From positions 124,001 to 188,000 of the forward strand of contig NZ_JACXYX010000012.1 of the NCBI RefSeq assembly GCF_014779655.1: DNA of 64,000 bases. Reading direction: 5' to 3'. Source of the stretch: Nocardioides ganghwensis (GTDB lineage: Bacteria > Actinomycetota > Actinomycetes > Propionibacteriales > Nocardioidaceae). The notes beneath the pieces were generated by a model. That model searched no databases. It was not told the DNA's origin and saw only the letters and a list, made by a program, of their open reading frames with translations. Each line of letters starts with the position of its first letter. Position 1 is the stretch's first letter. Shown here piece after piece: positions 24,438 to 33,678 of this stretch. Both the position numbers and the translations under genes were made by a program.

Positions 24438-27026
24438 GTGGAGCGTGACGAGGCAGAAGAGCTGCTCCGCAACCTGTTCTCCGACCCGCGGGCAGCGCGC
24501 GCACGTGCGGCGAAGGTCCTCGTGCCGAGCCCGGACCCGGCGCTCGCCTCGATCGGGCACCAGGTCGTCGGGATCGTGCTGCGCGACCTCGGTGACACGG
24601 ATGCTGCACTGGCCGAGCTGCGCACGGCCCTGTGGCTGGCGTACCGCTCAGGTGATGCCGACCGGTCGGCCGACGCCATGGCGACCCTGGGCGGCTCGTT
24701 GTGCCTCGCCGGACGGATGCGGGAGGGGCTGCGGCACCTCGACGACGCCGTGACCGCGGTCGAGGGCGTGCCGTTGGCGCGGGTGCTGGTGCGGCGCGCC
24801 CACGTGCTGGGCCAGGTCCTCGCCCGCTTCGAGGAGAGCGCCGAGGACCTGCGCCAGGCACGCCGGCTGTTCGCGGGCGCCGGTGACCAGGTGTGGGAGG
24901 CGCGAGCGCTCAACCTGCAGGGACTCGTCGACGCCAAGACGGGGGACCTCGCGTCGGCTGCCCGGGCGTTCGCCCGCTACGGCGAGATCTCGGCCGCCCT
25001 GCACAATCCGATCGACGTGGCCGTCAGCGAGCTCAACATCGGCTGGCTCGCATCCGTCGGGGGCGACCTGCCAGAGGCGCTGGAGCGTTACGCCGCGGCT
25101 GCGGCGATCTTGGACGAGATGGGCGTGACCATGGTCGACCTCGTCATCGACCAGGCGGTGGCCTACCTGGCCGGTGGACTCGCGGGGGACGCCCTGGCGG
25201 TGGTCGAGGCGGCACTCGTCGCACGCCCCCTGCAGCCGCGGGAGCAGGCCGACCTGCTCGTGGCCGTGGCCGAGGTCGCCCTCGCAGCAGGGGACTGGGA
25301 CCGCGCCGTCTCGGCCGCGGAAGACGGATCGGCCATGCTGCGCGGACAGTCTCGCGACGTCCACAGGCTCGAGGCCGACCTGTTGTCGATCACTGCCCGG
25401 GACCGGGCCGGGGCCCCGGCCGCCTCCTTGCTGCGTCGGGTGGAGCGGGTCGTTCCCGCGATGCGGGAGGCCGGCGCTCCGCAGCTGCCGCAGGCGCTGC
25501 TGCTCGGGGCGAGCCTGGCGAGCCGCGTCCGGTCGTCGCGCGCCGACGGGCTCGCGTCCGCATGGCTCGCGGAGGCGGCGACCTTCCGCAGGGCCGCCAC
25601 AGGCTCGGTCCGTGCGCTCGGCTGGTTGGCGGAGGCCCGGGCGCGGGAGGCGGCCGGCGACTCGGGCGGTGTGCTCCGCGCGTGCGAGCTGGGGTTGCGG
25701 GCGCTGGACGAGCACCACGCGACCCTCGGCAGCCAGGAGCTGCGGGCCGGGGCGGCTGGACACGGCGCGGCGCTCGCCGAGCTCGGCACCCGGATCGCGA
25801 TCGAGCGTCGCGACGCGCGGCAGGTGCTGCGGTGGTCTGAGCGATGGCGGGCCACGGCGCTCTCCACGCCGGCGAGGACGGCCCGCCACGACCCGCAGAC
25901 CGCAGCGGACCTGGCTGCCCTGCGCGCGCAGCGGCGCCGCCTGGACGAGGCTCGCGCGGACGGCTCGCCCACGGGCCCGCTCGAGGCGCGAGCGACCCGG
26001 CTCGAGCAGACCGTGCGGCGCCGGCTGCTGCAGGAGCGGGGGTCCGGGGAGACGGCGGCGAGCCTCGACGTCAGGGTGCTTCTTGACGGGCTCGCGGATG
26101 ACGACACGGTCATGGTCGAGCTCACGGAGGTCGACGGCGTCCTCCACGCACTCACCGCAGGGCGTGGGCGCGTACGGCACCGCGTCGTCGGCGAGGCCGA
26201 TGCCGCCGCGAAGGCCGTGGACTTCGCCCTCTTCACGCTGCGCCAGGCCGCGCGCGGCCGCCGGGCCCAGCTGGACGTCGCCGGGGCCCGGCTCGAGCGC
26301 TCGCTGCTCGGTGCGGCGCTCGACGGGGTGGGGGAGTCCCGCATCGTGGTGTCCGGCACCGCTGCGCTGCAGGGCGTGCCGTGGGGGCTGCTGCCGTCGC
26401 TGGCGCACCGGCCGGTCACCAGCACCCCCTCTGCCCGGCTGTGGCTGCGGGCGAGGTCCGCGCGGCCCGCGGACGACGACCGGCGCGTGATGCTGGTCGG
26501 GCCGGGCCTCGGGAGCGGTGGGGCCGAGGTGCCCGCGGTGGCCGCGGAGGACCCCGGCGCAGAGGTGCTCGACGGCGACGCCGCGACCGTGGCTGCCGCG
26601 CTCGCCGCGCTCGACGGCGCGTCGCTGGCCCACGTCGCGGCCCACGGCCACTTCCGCGAGGACAGCCCGCTCTTCTCCTCACTCACCCTCGCCGACGGCC
26701 CGCTGCTGGTGCACGACCTCCAGCGCCTCGAGCGCCCGCCCCACCGGGTCGTGCTGTCGGCCTGCGAGTCCGGCGTCATGCAGCCCGTCGGCGACCAGGA
26801 GCTCCTCGGCCTGGCCGCCGCACTGCTGTCGATGGGCACCGCCGGGGTCGTCTCCAGCCTCGCCGAGGTCGACGACGCCGCGACCGTCGACGTCATGGTC
26901 GCGCTGCACGCGAGGCTGCGGCAGGGCGGCGGACTGGGCGACGCGATGCTCGCCGCCCGCGAGGCCGCGGCCGGCGACCCGGTGCTGGCCGCGACCGCCG
27001 CCTCGTTCACGGTCCTGGGGACCTGA
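24438..27026 (+). CDS. TPR-CHAT protein (caspase-like peptidase)
   Basis: 862 residues. Residues 1 to about 430 are tandem TPR-like helices (for example ALNLQGLVDAKTGDLASAAR and VSELNIGWLASVGGDLPEAL). The C-terminal third is a CHAT domain of the caspase/separase clan, with the catalytic dyad His736 (VAAHGHF) and Cys776 (LSACESG). An LSMGTAGVVSSL segment follows the Cys, as in the family. TPR-CHAT proteins are proteases switched on by a partner bound to the TPR part, as in the CRISPR-linked Csx29. No signal peptide. Neighbours are the divergent subtilase and the sigma/partner pair, suggesting a proteolytic signalling module. Confidence 0.9.
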   Translation: MERDEAEELLRNLFSDPRAARARAAKVLVPSPDPALASIGHQVVGIVLRDLGDTDAALAELRTALWLAYRSGDADRSADAMATLGGSLCLAGRMREGLRHLDDAVTAVEGVPLARVLVRRAHVLGQVLARFEESAEDLRQARRLFAGAGDQVWEARALNLQGLVDAKTGDLASAARAFARYGEISAALHNPIDVAVSELNIGWLASVGGDLPEALERYAAAAAILDEMGVTMVDLVIDQAVAYLAGGLAGDALAVVEAALVARPLQPREQADLLVAVAEVALAAGDWDRAVSAAEDGSAMLRGQSRDVHRLEADLLSITARDRAGAPAASLLRRVERVVPAMREAGAPQLPQALLLGASLASRVRSSRADGLASAWLAEAATFRRAATGSVRALGWLAEARAREAAGDSGGVLRACELGLRALDEHHATLGSQELRAGAAGHGAALAELGTRIAIERRDARQVLRWSERWRATALSTPARTARHDPQTAADLAALRAQRRRLDEARADGSPTGPLEARATRLEQTVRRRLLQERGSGETAASLDVRVLLDGLADDDTVMVELTEVDGVLHALTAGRGRVRHRVVGEADAAAKAVDFALFTLRQAARGRRAQLDVAGARLERSLLGAALDGVGESRIVVSGTAALQGVPWGLLPSLAHRPVTSTPSARLWLRARSARPADDDRRVMLVGPGLGSGGAEVPAVAAEDPGAEVLDGDAATVAAALAALDGASLAHVAAHGHFREDSPLFSSLTLADGPLLVHDLQRLERPPHRVVLSACESGVMQPVGDQELLGLAAALLSMGTAGVVSSLAEVDDAATVDVMVALHARLRQGGGLGDAMLAAREAAAGDPVLAATAASFTVLGT

Positions 27027-27031
27027 GAGGG

Positions 27032-28048
27032 TCAGGGCATCTGGACCTTCACCGGGTCGGTCGCGTTCTCGCAGGCGTCGAGGGTGCAGCGCACGGTCGC
27101 CGCCTTCTTCGTGCCGTTGACCTTCAGCAGCACGGTCGTGGGCGACTCCCACGCCCAGTCGCTGAACCAGCCCGTGGTGTAGGTCGCCAACCTCGTGCCG
27201 TCGATCTCGCGCAGGCGGATCTCGTCGGCGCCGAGGCCGTCGGTGAGGATGCGCATCGTGAACATCTGCGCCCCGTCGGGCGAGATGTCCGCGATCCGAT
27301 CGCGGCACGACTCCCACAGGGTGTCGTGCAGGTCGCTGAGCCGCACCAGCTTCGTGCAGCCGCCGCGGTAGGGGTCCTTGGTGTAGAGGCTGATCAGGTC
27401 GTGCTCGATGCTGGCCGCGTTGGGGTACTTCCGCGTGAGCGTGCGCACGCGGTCGCTCGCGACCCGCCACCACAGCAGCCGACGGTTGATGTGCAGCAGC
27501 ACCCGGCGCTCGTCGGCGTCCACGACGCCCAGGTAGCCGGAGAACTCGCGCTGGGCGAGCAGGCTCCCGTCGTCGGCGGCCCAGACGTTGACGACCGACC
27601 CCCGCAGTCGGGGGCGGGGCACGGCGACGAGCCGGCTGCCGTCTGCAGTGAGCACCACCTCCCACGGGTCCAGCCCGCGGAGGACGGGGCGCAGAGTGCC
27701 GTCCGCCTCGACGCGCACGACACGCCGGTTGCGCATGGGGTCGACGTCGTAGGTGCCGACGAGCCAGGCGTCGCCGGAGCGGCCGATCACCTCGGCGGCC
27801 TGCCCGGGCAGCTCGACGCGCCGGTCGCCGTCGACGAAGTCGCCGTCGTCGATGTGGGGGACCCCGATGTCGGCGCCACGCGGCAACCGCTCCGGCTGGA
27901 GCTCGACGGTCGGTGCGGCGGCGTGGGCGGGCAGCACCGGCGTGGCGGTCGTGGCGGTCGTGGCGGTCGTGGCGGTCGTGGTGAGGATCGTGGTGAGCAC
28001 GGTGGTGAGGACTGCGAGCATGGAGCGGGTCCGGCGTGGGTGGCGCAT
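27032..28048 (-). CDS. Secreted protein, probable beta-propeller, function unknown
   Basis: 338 residues. Signal peptide with a long Thr-rich hydrophobic core ([16 protein letters not shown], then Ala-Thr-Thr repeats, cleavage near PAHAAA). The remainder is a series of short beta-strand repeats with D-G/A turns ([40 protein letters not shown]), the pattern of TolB/WD40-like propellers. Cysteine pairs near the middle and C-terminus ([21 protein letters not shown]) suggest disulfides. Start ATG 28048 chosen for its GGGGGA binding site and signal peptide. Convergent with the CHAT gene, 5 bp apart. Confidence 0.7.
   Translation of the reverse strand: MRHPRRTRSMLAVLTTVLTTILTTTATTATTATTATPVLPAHAAAPTVELQPERLPRGADIGVPHIDDGDFVDGDRRVELPGQAAEVIGRSGDAWLVGTYDVDPMRNRRVVRVEADGTLRPVLRGLDPWEVVLTADGSRLVAVPRPRLRGSVVNVWAADDGSLLAQREFSGYLGVVDADERRVLLHINRRLLWWRVASDRVRTLTRKYPNAASIEHDLISLYTKDPYRGGCTKLVRLSDLHDTLWESCRDRIADISPDGAQMFTMRILTDGLGADEIRLREIDGTRLATYTTGWFSDWAWESPTTVLLKVNGTKKAATVRCTLDACENATDPVKVQMP
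27942..27977. repeat. Four perfect 9-bp repeats inside the signal-peptide coding region
   Basis: GTGGCGGTC repeated four times without interruption (27942-27950, 27951-27959, 27960-27968, 27969-27977), encoding Ala-Thr-Thr units on the minus strand. Copy-number change would alter signal-peptide length by three residues without a frameshift. Confidence 0.9.
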
Positions 28049-28160
28049 GGTGTTCCCCCGGGGTGTCGTGGATGTCGTCGAGGAGACGTCCGGCGGGGGT
28101 CGTCGGTCGCCTCCGGGGGTCGACCGCCTCATGGGTTCGCTGGGCCGTGGGCCCCGCACC

Positions 28161-28166
28161 TATCAT
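28161..28166 (+). promoter_or_regulatory. -10 box TATCAT deciding the proS start
   Basis: TATCAT ends 6 nt before the ATG at 28173; no Shine-Dalgarno is present. Confidence 0.65.
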
Positions 28167-28172
28167 GCGCCC

Positions 28173-29948
28173 ATGACTGGCCGCATCCTCCGCATGTCGA
28201 CCCTGTTCGTGCGCACCCTGCGCGACGACCCCAACGACGCCGAGGTCCCGAGCCACCGCTTGCTGGTCCGCGCCGGCTACATCCGCCGCGCCGCCCCCGG
28301 CATCTACACCTGGCTCCCGCTCGGCCTGCGGGTGCTGCGCAGGATCGAGAACATCGTCCGCGACGAGATGGACGACATCGGCGCGCAGGAGCTGTCGTTC
28401 CCCGCGCTGCTGCCCCGTGAGCCCTACGAGGCGACCAACCGCTGGACCGAGTACGGCGACAACATCTTCCGTCTCCAGGACCGCAAGGGCGGCGACTACC
28501 TCCTCGGCCCCACCCACGAGGAGATGTTCACCCTCGTGGTGAAGGACCTCTACTCGTCCTACAAGGACCTGCCGCTCTCGATCTACCAGATCCAGACGAA
28601 GTACCGCGACGAGGCCCGCCCGCGCGCCGGCCTGCTGCGCGGGCGCGAGTTCATCATGAAGGACTCCTACTCGTTCGACGTCGACGACGCCGGCCTCGAC
28701 GCGTCGTACGCCAAGCACCGTGAGGCCTACATCCGCATCTTCGACAAGCTCGGCTTCGAGTACGTCATCGTGCGGGCGCACGCCGGCGCGATGGGCGGCT
28801 CGAAGTCCGAGGAGTTCCTCGCCAAGGCGGCGGTCGGCGAGGACACCTACGTCACCTGCCCCGCATGCGGGTTCGCCGCCAACGTCGAGGCCGTCGAGAC
28901 GCCGTCCCCCGCGCCGGTGCCGTACGACGACGCGCCCGACGCGCACGTCGAGGACACCCCCGACACGCCCACCATCGACTCGCTGGTCGAGCTGCTCAAC
29001 CGCTCGTTCCCGCGCGAGGACCGCCCGTGGGCGGCAGAGGACACGCTCAAGAACGTGCTGATGGTGGTCACCCAGCTCGACGGCACCAGCGAGCCGCTCG
29101 CCATCGGCGTCCCCGGCGACCGCGAGGTCGACCCCAAGCGGCTCGAGGCGACCCTCTACCCGGCGGAGTTCCGGCCGTTCAACGAGGAGGACTTCGCGAA
29201 GTACCCCGACCTCGTGAAGGGCTACATCGGCCCCGGCGTGCTCGGCGAGAAGGGCACGTCCGGCATCCGGTTCCTCGTCGACCCGCGGGTCGTGGAGGGG
29301 ACGCGCTGGGTGACCGGCGCCGACGAGCCCGGTCGCCACGTGCTCGACCTCACCGTGGGCCGCGACTTCACCCCGGACGGCACGATCGAGGCCGCCGAGG
29401 TGCGCGCGGGCGACCCGTGCCCGCGCGGCGACGGCATCCTCGAGGCCGCGCGCGGCATCGAGATGGGCCACATCTTCCAGCTCGGCCGCAAGTTCGCCGA
29501 CGCCCTCGGGCTCCAGGTCCTCGACGAGAACGGCAAGCTCGTCACCGTCACCATGGGCTCCTACGGCATCGGCCCCTCGCGCGCCGTGGCCGCCATCGCG
29601 GAGAACACCCTCGACGAGATGGGCCTGTGCTGGCCACGCGCCGTGGCGCCGGCCGACGTGCACGTCGTGGCCGCCGGCAAGGACGACGCGATCTTCGACG
29701 CCGCCGAGCGGCTGGTCGCCGACCTCGCCGCGCAGGGCGTCGAGGTGATCTACGACGACCGCCGCGGCAAGGTGAGCCCGGGCGTGAAGTTCAAGGACGC
29801 CGAGCTCATCGGCGTGCCCACGATCGTCACCGTCGGCCGCGGCCTCGCCGACGGCAACGTCGAGGTCCGCGACCGCCGCTCCGGCGAGCGCGAGGACGTC
29901 GCCGTCGGCTCGGCCGTCGCGCGGATCACCGAGATCGTCCGCAGCTAG
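28173..29948 (+). CDS. proS: Prolyl-tRNA synthetase
   Basis: Charges tRNA-Pro. 591 residues, the bacterial class II form with an editing (INS) domain between motifs 2 and 3. Motif 1 region [17 protein letters not shown], motif 2 FRDE-type [17 protein letters not shown], the insertion at about 240-395 containing the posttransfer editing fold, and motif 3 [13 protein letters not shown] are visible. A C-terminal anticodon-binding domain ends with ARITEIVRS. Start from the TATCAT box gives [16 protein letters not shown], typical of the family. Confidence 0.96.
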   Translation: MTGRILRMSTLFVRTLRDDPNDAEVPSHRLLVRAGYIRRAAPGIYTWLPLGLRVLRRIENIVRDEMDDIGAQELSFPALLPREPYEATNRWTEYGDNIFRLQDRKGGDYLLGPTHEEMFTLVVKDLYSSYKDLPLSIYQIQTKYRDEARPRAGLLRGREFIMKDSYSFDVDDAGLDASYAKHREAYIRIFDKLGFEYVIVRAHAGAMGGSKSEEFLAKAAVGEDTYVTCPACGFAANVEAVETPSPAPVPYDDAPDAHVEDTPDTPTIDSLVELLNRSFPREDRPWAAEDTLKNVLMVVTQLDGTSEPLAIGVPGDREVDPKRLEATLYPAEFRPFNEEDFAKYPDLVKGYIGPGVLGEKGTSGIRFLVDPRVVEGTRWVTGADEPGRHVLDLTVGRDFTPDGTIEAAEVRAGDPCPRGDGILEAARGIEMGHIFQLGRKFADALGLQVLDENGKLVTVTMGSYGIGPSRAVAAIAENTLDEMGLCWPRAVAPADVHVVAAGKDDAIFDAAERLVADLAAQGVEVIYDDRRGKVSPGVKFKDAELIGVPTIVTVGRGLADGNVEVRDRRSGEREDVAVGSAVARITEIVRS

Positions 29949-29957
29949 GTCACCCGT

Positions 29958-30004
29958 GATCGTGGAGGATCCGAGTCACCGGGTGGCTCGGATCCTCCAC
30001 GATC
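29958..30004 (+). terminator. Perfect 18-bp hairpin after proS
   Basis: GATCGTGGAGGATCCGAG (29958-29975) pairs without mismatch with 29987-30004 around an 11-nt loop. It starts 10 bp after the proS stop. Not followed by T residues. Confidence 0.85.
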
Positions 30005-30022
30005 CCGCCGTCCGTCCCCCGA

Positions 30023-30028
30023 TAGGTT
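30023..30028 (+). promoter_or_regulatory. -10 box TAGGTT for the HAD hydrolase gene
   Basis: TAGGTT ends 7 nt before the ATG at 30036. Confidence 0.6.
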
Positions 30029-30035
30029 CGCCCCC

Positions 30036-30761
30036 ATGACCTCCACGCGCATCGAGGCCGTCATCTTCGACTGGGGCGGGACCCTGACCCGCTGGCACGA
30101 CGTGGACTTCCATGCCGAGTCGCTGGCCCTGGCGGAGGCCGTACGCCGCACGCCCACGCCCGACGACGACCACCACGCCCACGCGGCACGTCTGCACCGC
30201 GCGGGTGACGTCGTCTGGGGACGCAGCCGCGACCACCAGCAGAGCGCGACCATCGCCGACCTCTTCGCCGAGGCGGGGCTCGACCACGACCCCGATTTGC
30301 TGTCCGCCTACTACGACTTCTGGGAGCCGCACACCTCGACCGACCCCGAGGTGCGGCCGATGTGGGAGGAGCTCCGGGGGATGGGGCTCAAGGTCGGCGT
30401 GCTGTCCAACACCGTCTGGCCGCGTGAGTGGCACGTGGGCTTCTTCGAGCGCGACGGTGTCTACGACCTGGTCGACGGTGACGTCTACACCAGCGAGATC
30501 CCGTGGACGAAGCCCTCGCCGAAGGCGTTCGGCGCCGCGATGGAGGCGGTGGGCGTGAGCGACCCGGCCGCGTGCGTCTACGTCGGGGACCGGCTCTTCG
30601 ACGACGTGTGGGGCGCCCACAACGCCGGCCTGCGGGCCATCCACGTGCCGCACAGCACCATCCCGCCCGCCCAGGTCGGGCACACCGAGGGCGACCCGGA
30701 CGCGACCGTCATGTCGCTGGCCGAGGTCCCCGGGGTCGTACGGCGCCTCGACGCCCCCTGA
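30036..30761 (+). CDS. HAD-family hydrolase
   Basis: 241 residues. HAD motif I is VIFDWGGTLT (nucleophile Asp; the second Asp of the DxD pair is replaced by Gly, as in many HADs with a WGGT variant). Motif II is VLSNTVW, motif III lies in KPSPKAF, and motif IV is YVGDRLFDDVWG. A helical cap occupies about residues 20-90. Most members are phosphatases; the DxG change and the lack of genomic context leave the substrate open. Transcribed alone between two strong structural elements. Confidence 0.85.
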   Translation: MTSTRIEAVIFDWGGTLTRWHDVDFHAESLALAEAVRRTPTPDDDHHAHAARLHRAGDVVWGRSRDHQQSATIADLFAEAGLDHDPDLLSAYYDFWEPHTSTDPEVRPMWEELRGMGLKVGVLSNTVWPREWHVGFFERDGVYDLVDGDVYTSEIPWTKPSPKAFGAAMEAVGVSDPAACVYVGDRLFDDVWGAHNAGLRAIHVPHSTIPPAQVGHTEGDPDATVMSLAEVPGVVRRLDAP

Positions 30762-30999
30762 GCGCGGCACTTCTGCAACTTCGTGCGTTGCAGGAACATG
30801 CAAGTGAGATGTGCTTACGTTCGCCCGGGATCGAATGCATGATTGTGCATGTCGAACCGGCCACCCCACAGGCCGGCCGACACAGGGTGATGCTGACCAA
30901 CCCCATCAGGCGGTCCGCGTCCTCGGCCCTTGGGAGAGATCTCGGGACTTTCCCAAGGGTTGAGGCCGCGGGCCGCTTTCCCGTTCCCGGGGCGGTTCA
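30762..30999. other. Structured intergenic region with a possible 42-codon ORF
   Basis: Less GC-rich than its surroundings. TTGCA-N6-TGCAA at 30788-30803 is followed by TACGTT (30816-30821). An open frame ATG 30835 to TGA 30961-30963 (42 codons, beginning MHDCACRTG) starts 13 nt after that hexamer. CCCTTGGGA...TCCCAAGGG (30927-30935 with 30951-30959) forms a 9-bp hairpin within the end of the frame. It could encode a small RNA or peptide, or be only the 3' end of the HAD transcript. Confidence 0.35.
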
Positions 31000-31083
31000 T
31001 CGGCCAAGCTCTCGGCCAAGCTCTCGGCCAAGCTCTCGGCCAAGCTCTCGGCCAAGCTCTCGGCCAAGCCCTCGGTCGTGCCC
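31000..31083. repeat. Tandem 12-bp repeats (TCGGCCAAGCTC)n
   Basis: Six consecutive copies of TCGGCCAAGCTC from 31000 to 31071 (the sixth ends CCC) plus one diverged copy to 31083. The array abuts the stop codon of the minus-strand ferritin-like gene at 31084-31086. Both strands stay open through it (Gly-Gln-Ala-Leu or Arg-Ala-Trp-Pro repeats), but neither frame has coding support. Confidence 0.9.
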
Positions 31084-31512
31084 TCAGTCCAGCTCGGGCG
31101 CGCCTGGCCAGGTCTGCGCGGCGCCGCCGAGCTCGAGCTGCCACACGGCTGACCACGTCGCCTCGGTGAGCGCCCAGTCGCGCACCTCGCCGCTCGACCG
31201 GGCGACCAGCGCGAGCAGCGTCTCCACGCCGGCCGCCTCGAGGCCGACCGCGGCCCGCTGGACCTGCGGCGGACGTACGAGCGCTCCGTCGAGCTCGTAG
31301 GCGACGGCTGCCGCGACGGGCTCGCCGCCGGCGTCGCGGACCAGCAGGCGCAGCTGGTCGCGGCGCGCCCGGTGGCGCCGGTACGCCGCCGTCACCGCGT
31401 CGTACAGCGCCGGGGAGGCCGACTGGGACGTACGCGCACCGAGCACGCCGTAGGTCCAGAGCGTGGCGTGCTCCTCGGCGAGCGCGGCCTGGAGGGCGTC
31501 GAGGGTGCTCAT
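31084..31512 (-). CDS. Ferritin-like domain protein (DUF4439-like)
   Basis: 142 residues, all helical, with the four-helix-bundle pattern of DUF4439: LQAALAEEHATLWTYGVLGAR in helix 1 and YRRHRARRDQLRLLV in helix 2. Acidic/His pairs EEH and RRHR could bind metal but the usual ExxH set is incomplete. It overlaps the lipoprotein gene by 4 bp (ATGA), and both have similar helical bundles. Immediately followed by the 12-bp tandem repeat. Confidence 0.7.
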   Translation of the reverse strand: MSTLDALQAALAEEHATLWTYGVLGARTSQSASPALYDAVTAAYRRHRARRDQLRLLVRDAGGEPVAAAVAYELDGALVRPPQVQRAAVGLEAAGVETLLALVARSSGEVRDWALTEATWSAVWQLELGGAAQTWPGAPELD

Positions 31513-32039
31513 GGTGCCTCCGCCTGACCGACCGCGGGGTCCGCGAGGGCCGCGCCGTGCTGGGCCGTCGAGGCCGCCACGCTGGCGAGCACTCGCGCCA
31601 GGTCGCCGCTCGCGGCGGTCAGGCAGGCCTGCCTGACCGCGCGCTGCAGCCGCTGCTCCGAGCGTCGCACCGCGGCCAGGGCGCGTGCCCGACCGGCGGC
31701 GATCGCGGGCGGCTCCGAGGCAGGTACGTCGGCGTCCGCGACCGCGCCGGAGAGCAGTGCGAGGTGGTCGGCGTGGGCCGCCGCGACGGGCTCCAGCAGG
31801 GGAGTGAGGGCGGGGACCGACAGGGTCGCCGCCTCCAGCACCGCGCCGGCGCGTACGAGCTCTGCCACCACGGTCGCCACGAGCTCGGCGTCCTCGGGTG
31901 GCGGCGGAGTGGCCGGGGACGACCCGTCCGACGACGCGGGCGGATCGATGTCGCAGGCCGCGAGGACGAAGGGCGCCGTGAGCGCCGACCCGACCGCCGA
32001 GACGACCGCCGTACGACGGGTCAGCGGGCGTCCGGGCAC
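31509..32039 (-). CDS. Putative lipoprotein paired with the ferritin-like protein
   Basis: 176 residues. N-terminal RR followed by a hydrophobic stretch and lipobox LAAC (Cys at about residue 29) indicate a lipoprotein, possibly exported by the Tat route (PLTRRTAVV). The mature part is mainly alpha-helical and Ala-rich, with His residues spaced like a four-helix bundle (AAHADHLALL), suggesting a divergent ferritin-like fold. GTG start is supported by TAGGGT (plus 32046-32051) ending 6 nt upstream. Function unknown. Confidence 0.7.
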   Translation of the reverse strand: MPGRPLTRRTAVVSAVGSALTAPFVLAACDIDPPASSDGSSPATPPPPEDAELVATVVAELVRAGAVLEAATLSVPALTPLLEPVAAAHADHLALLSGAVADADVPASEPPAIAAGRARALAAVRRSEQRLQRAVRQACLTAASGDLARVLASVAASTAQHGAALADPAVGQAEAP

Positions 32040-32045
32040 CCCCGA

Positions 32046-32051
32046 ACCCTA
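32046..32051 (-). promoter_or_regulatory. -10 box TAGGGT for the lipoprotein gene
   Basis: Minus-strand TAGGGT ends 6 nt before the GTG at 32039. The divergent rimP operon may use TATCGT at 32114-32119. Confidence 0.6.
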
Positions 32052-32154
32052 CCCATCCGACGCTCCGGTCCGGACCGGTCGCCCGGGGATGTCGACGCCC
32101 GGTAGGGGGCCGCTATCGTGATCCCTCGACAACTACACAAGGAGGTCGCACCCG

Positions 32155-32643
32155 ATGAGCACTCCCCGACAGGAAGCCACCCGGGACCGCATCGAGGCGG
32201 AGCTGGTCGACCCCTTGCGCGTGTTGGGCCTCGACGTCGAGGCCGTCGAGGTCACCCCCGCCGGCAAGCGCCGTGTGGTGCGCGTCGCCGTCGACAAGGA
32301 CGGCGGCGTCACGCTCGACGACGTCGCCGACGCCACGCGTGAGGTCTCCCGCGTGCTCGACGAGTCCGACGTGATGGGCGAGATGCCCTACACGCTCGAG
32401 GTCACCTCCCGCGGCGTCGACCGCCCCCTGACGCTCCCGCGGCACTGGCGGCGCAACGAGGACCGGCTGGTCAAGGCCACCCTCGTCGACGGGTCGAGCC
32501 TGACCGGTCGCGTCGTCGCCTCCAGTGACGACGCCGCCACGCTCGCCGTCGACGGCGAGCGGCACGAGGTGTCCTACGCCGACGTGGCCAAGGCCCTCGT
32601 GCAGATCGAGTTCAACCGCAAGACCGAGAAGAAGGACGACTGA
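32155..32643 (+). CDS. rimP: Ribosome maturation factor RimP
   Basis: 162 residues; acts in 30S subunit assembly. The N-terminal alpha/beta domain contains [24 protein letters not shown] and the [28 protein letters not shown] core, and the C-terminal SH3-like domain follows. Preceded by AGGAGG (32141-32146) at good spacing; a TATCGT hexamer 36 nt upstream of the start is a -10 candidate. It opens the rimP-nusA operon, with stop and next start overlapping by one base. Confidence 0.95.
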   Translation: MSTPRQEATRDRIEAELVDPLRVLGLDVEAVEVTPAGKRRVVRVAVDKDGGVTLDDVADATREVSRVLDESDVMGEMPYTLEVTSRGVDRPLTLPRHWRRNEDRLVKATLVDGSSLTGRVVASSDDAATLAVDGERHEVSYADVAKALVQIEFNRKTEKKDD

Positions 32644-33620
32644 TGGACATCGACCTGAGCATCCTGCGCATGCTGGAGCGGGAGAAGGAGATCTCCTTCG
32701 AGGTGCTCGCGGAGGCGATCGAGCAGGCGCTGCTCACCGCCTACCAGCGCGCGACCGAGTCCCACCACCCCGCCCGCGTCGAGCTCGACCGCAAGACCGG
32801 TCACGTCACCGTGTGGGCGCGCGAGCTCGACGAGGACGGCACCGCCGGCCCCGAGTACGACGACACGCCCCAGGGCTTCGGCCGCATCGCCGCGACGACT
32901 GCCAAGCAGGTGATGCTCCAGCGCCTGCGCGACGCCGAGGACGAGATCAAGTTCGGCGAGTTCTCCGGCAAGGAGGGCGACATCATCTCCGGCACCATCC
33001 AGCAGGGCCGCAACCCCGACGACGTCATGGTCGACCTGGGCAAGCTCGAGGCGATCCTGCCCGTCAGCGAGCGCGTGCCGGGGGAGAAGTACGTCCACGG
33101 CGAGCGCATCAAGTGCCTGGTGACCTCGGTGCGCAAGGGCATGCGCGGACCGCAGATCACGCTCTCGCGCTCCCACCCGACCCTCGTCAAGAAGCTCTTC
33201 GCGCTCGAGGTCCCCGAGATCGCCGACGGCACCGTCGAGATCGCCGGCATCGCCCGCGAGGCCGGCCATCGCACCAAGATCGCGGTGCACTCCACCGTCC
33301 CCGGCGTCAACGCCAAGGGCGCGTGCATCGGCCCGATGGGACAGCGGGTGCGCAACGTGATGAGCGAGCTGCACGGCGAGAAGATCGACATCGTCGACTG
33401 GGCCGAGGACCCCGCGGAGCTGGTTGCGCACGCGCTGTCGCCGGCCCGGGTCAACTCCGTGGAGATCGTCGACCTCGCCGCGCGCTCGTGCCGGGTGGTC
33501 GTGCCCGACTTCCAGCTCTCCCTCGCCATCGGCAAGGAGGGCCAGAACGCCCGCCTCGCCGCCCGGCTCACCGGATGGCGCATCGACATCCGCTCGGACG
33601 AGGCGCCGGCCCCGGAGTAG
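32643..33620 (+). CDS. nusA: Transcription termination/antitermination protein NusA
   Basis: 325 residues, the short actinobacterial form lacking the C-terminal acidic repeats. N-terminal RNA polymerase-binding domain ([17 protein letters not shown]), S1 domain near 110-180 ([20 protein letters not shown]), and two KH domains with GxxG loops ([11 protein letters not shown] and [11 protein letters not shown]). ATG overlaps the rimP stop (TGATG), indicating translational coupling. Confidence 0.97.
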   Translation: MDIDLSILRMLEREKEISFEVLAEAIEQALLTAYQRATESHHPARVELDRKTGHVTVWARELDEDGTAGPEYDDTPQGFGRIAATTAKQVMLQRLRDAEDEIKFGEFSGKEGDIISGTIQQGRNPDDVMVDLGKLEAILPVSERVPGEKYVHGERIKCLVTSVRKGMRGPQITLSRSHPTLVKKLFALEVPEIADGTVEIAGIAREAGHRTKIAVHSTVPGVNAKGACIGPMGQRVRNVMSELHGEKIDIVDWAEDPAELVAHALSPARVNSVEIVDLAARSCRVVVPDFQLSLAIGKEGQNARLAARLTGWRIDIRSDEAPAPE

Positions 33621-33678
33621 GTGCCGGCGTGGGGCTCAGTTCGTAAACCAGTGGCCCCACGCAGTAGAGTGACGATCA

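Noticed and set aside
27753..28172. In-frame extension upstream of proS
   Set aside because: It runs antisense through the propeller-like gene; TATCAT and the family N-terminus fix the start at 28173.
31000..31083. CRISPR array
   Set aside because: Repeats are 12 bp and contiguous with no spacers, and no cas genes are present.
30930..31169. 79-codon frame with Gly-Gln-Ala-Leu repeats
   Set aside because: It is produced by the 12-bp DNA repeat staying open; both strands give repeats, and no ribosome binding site or homologous flanks support it.
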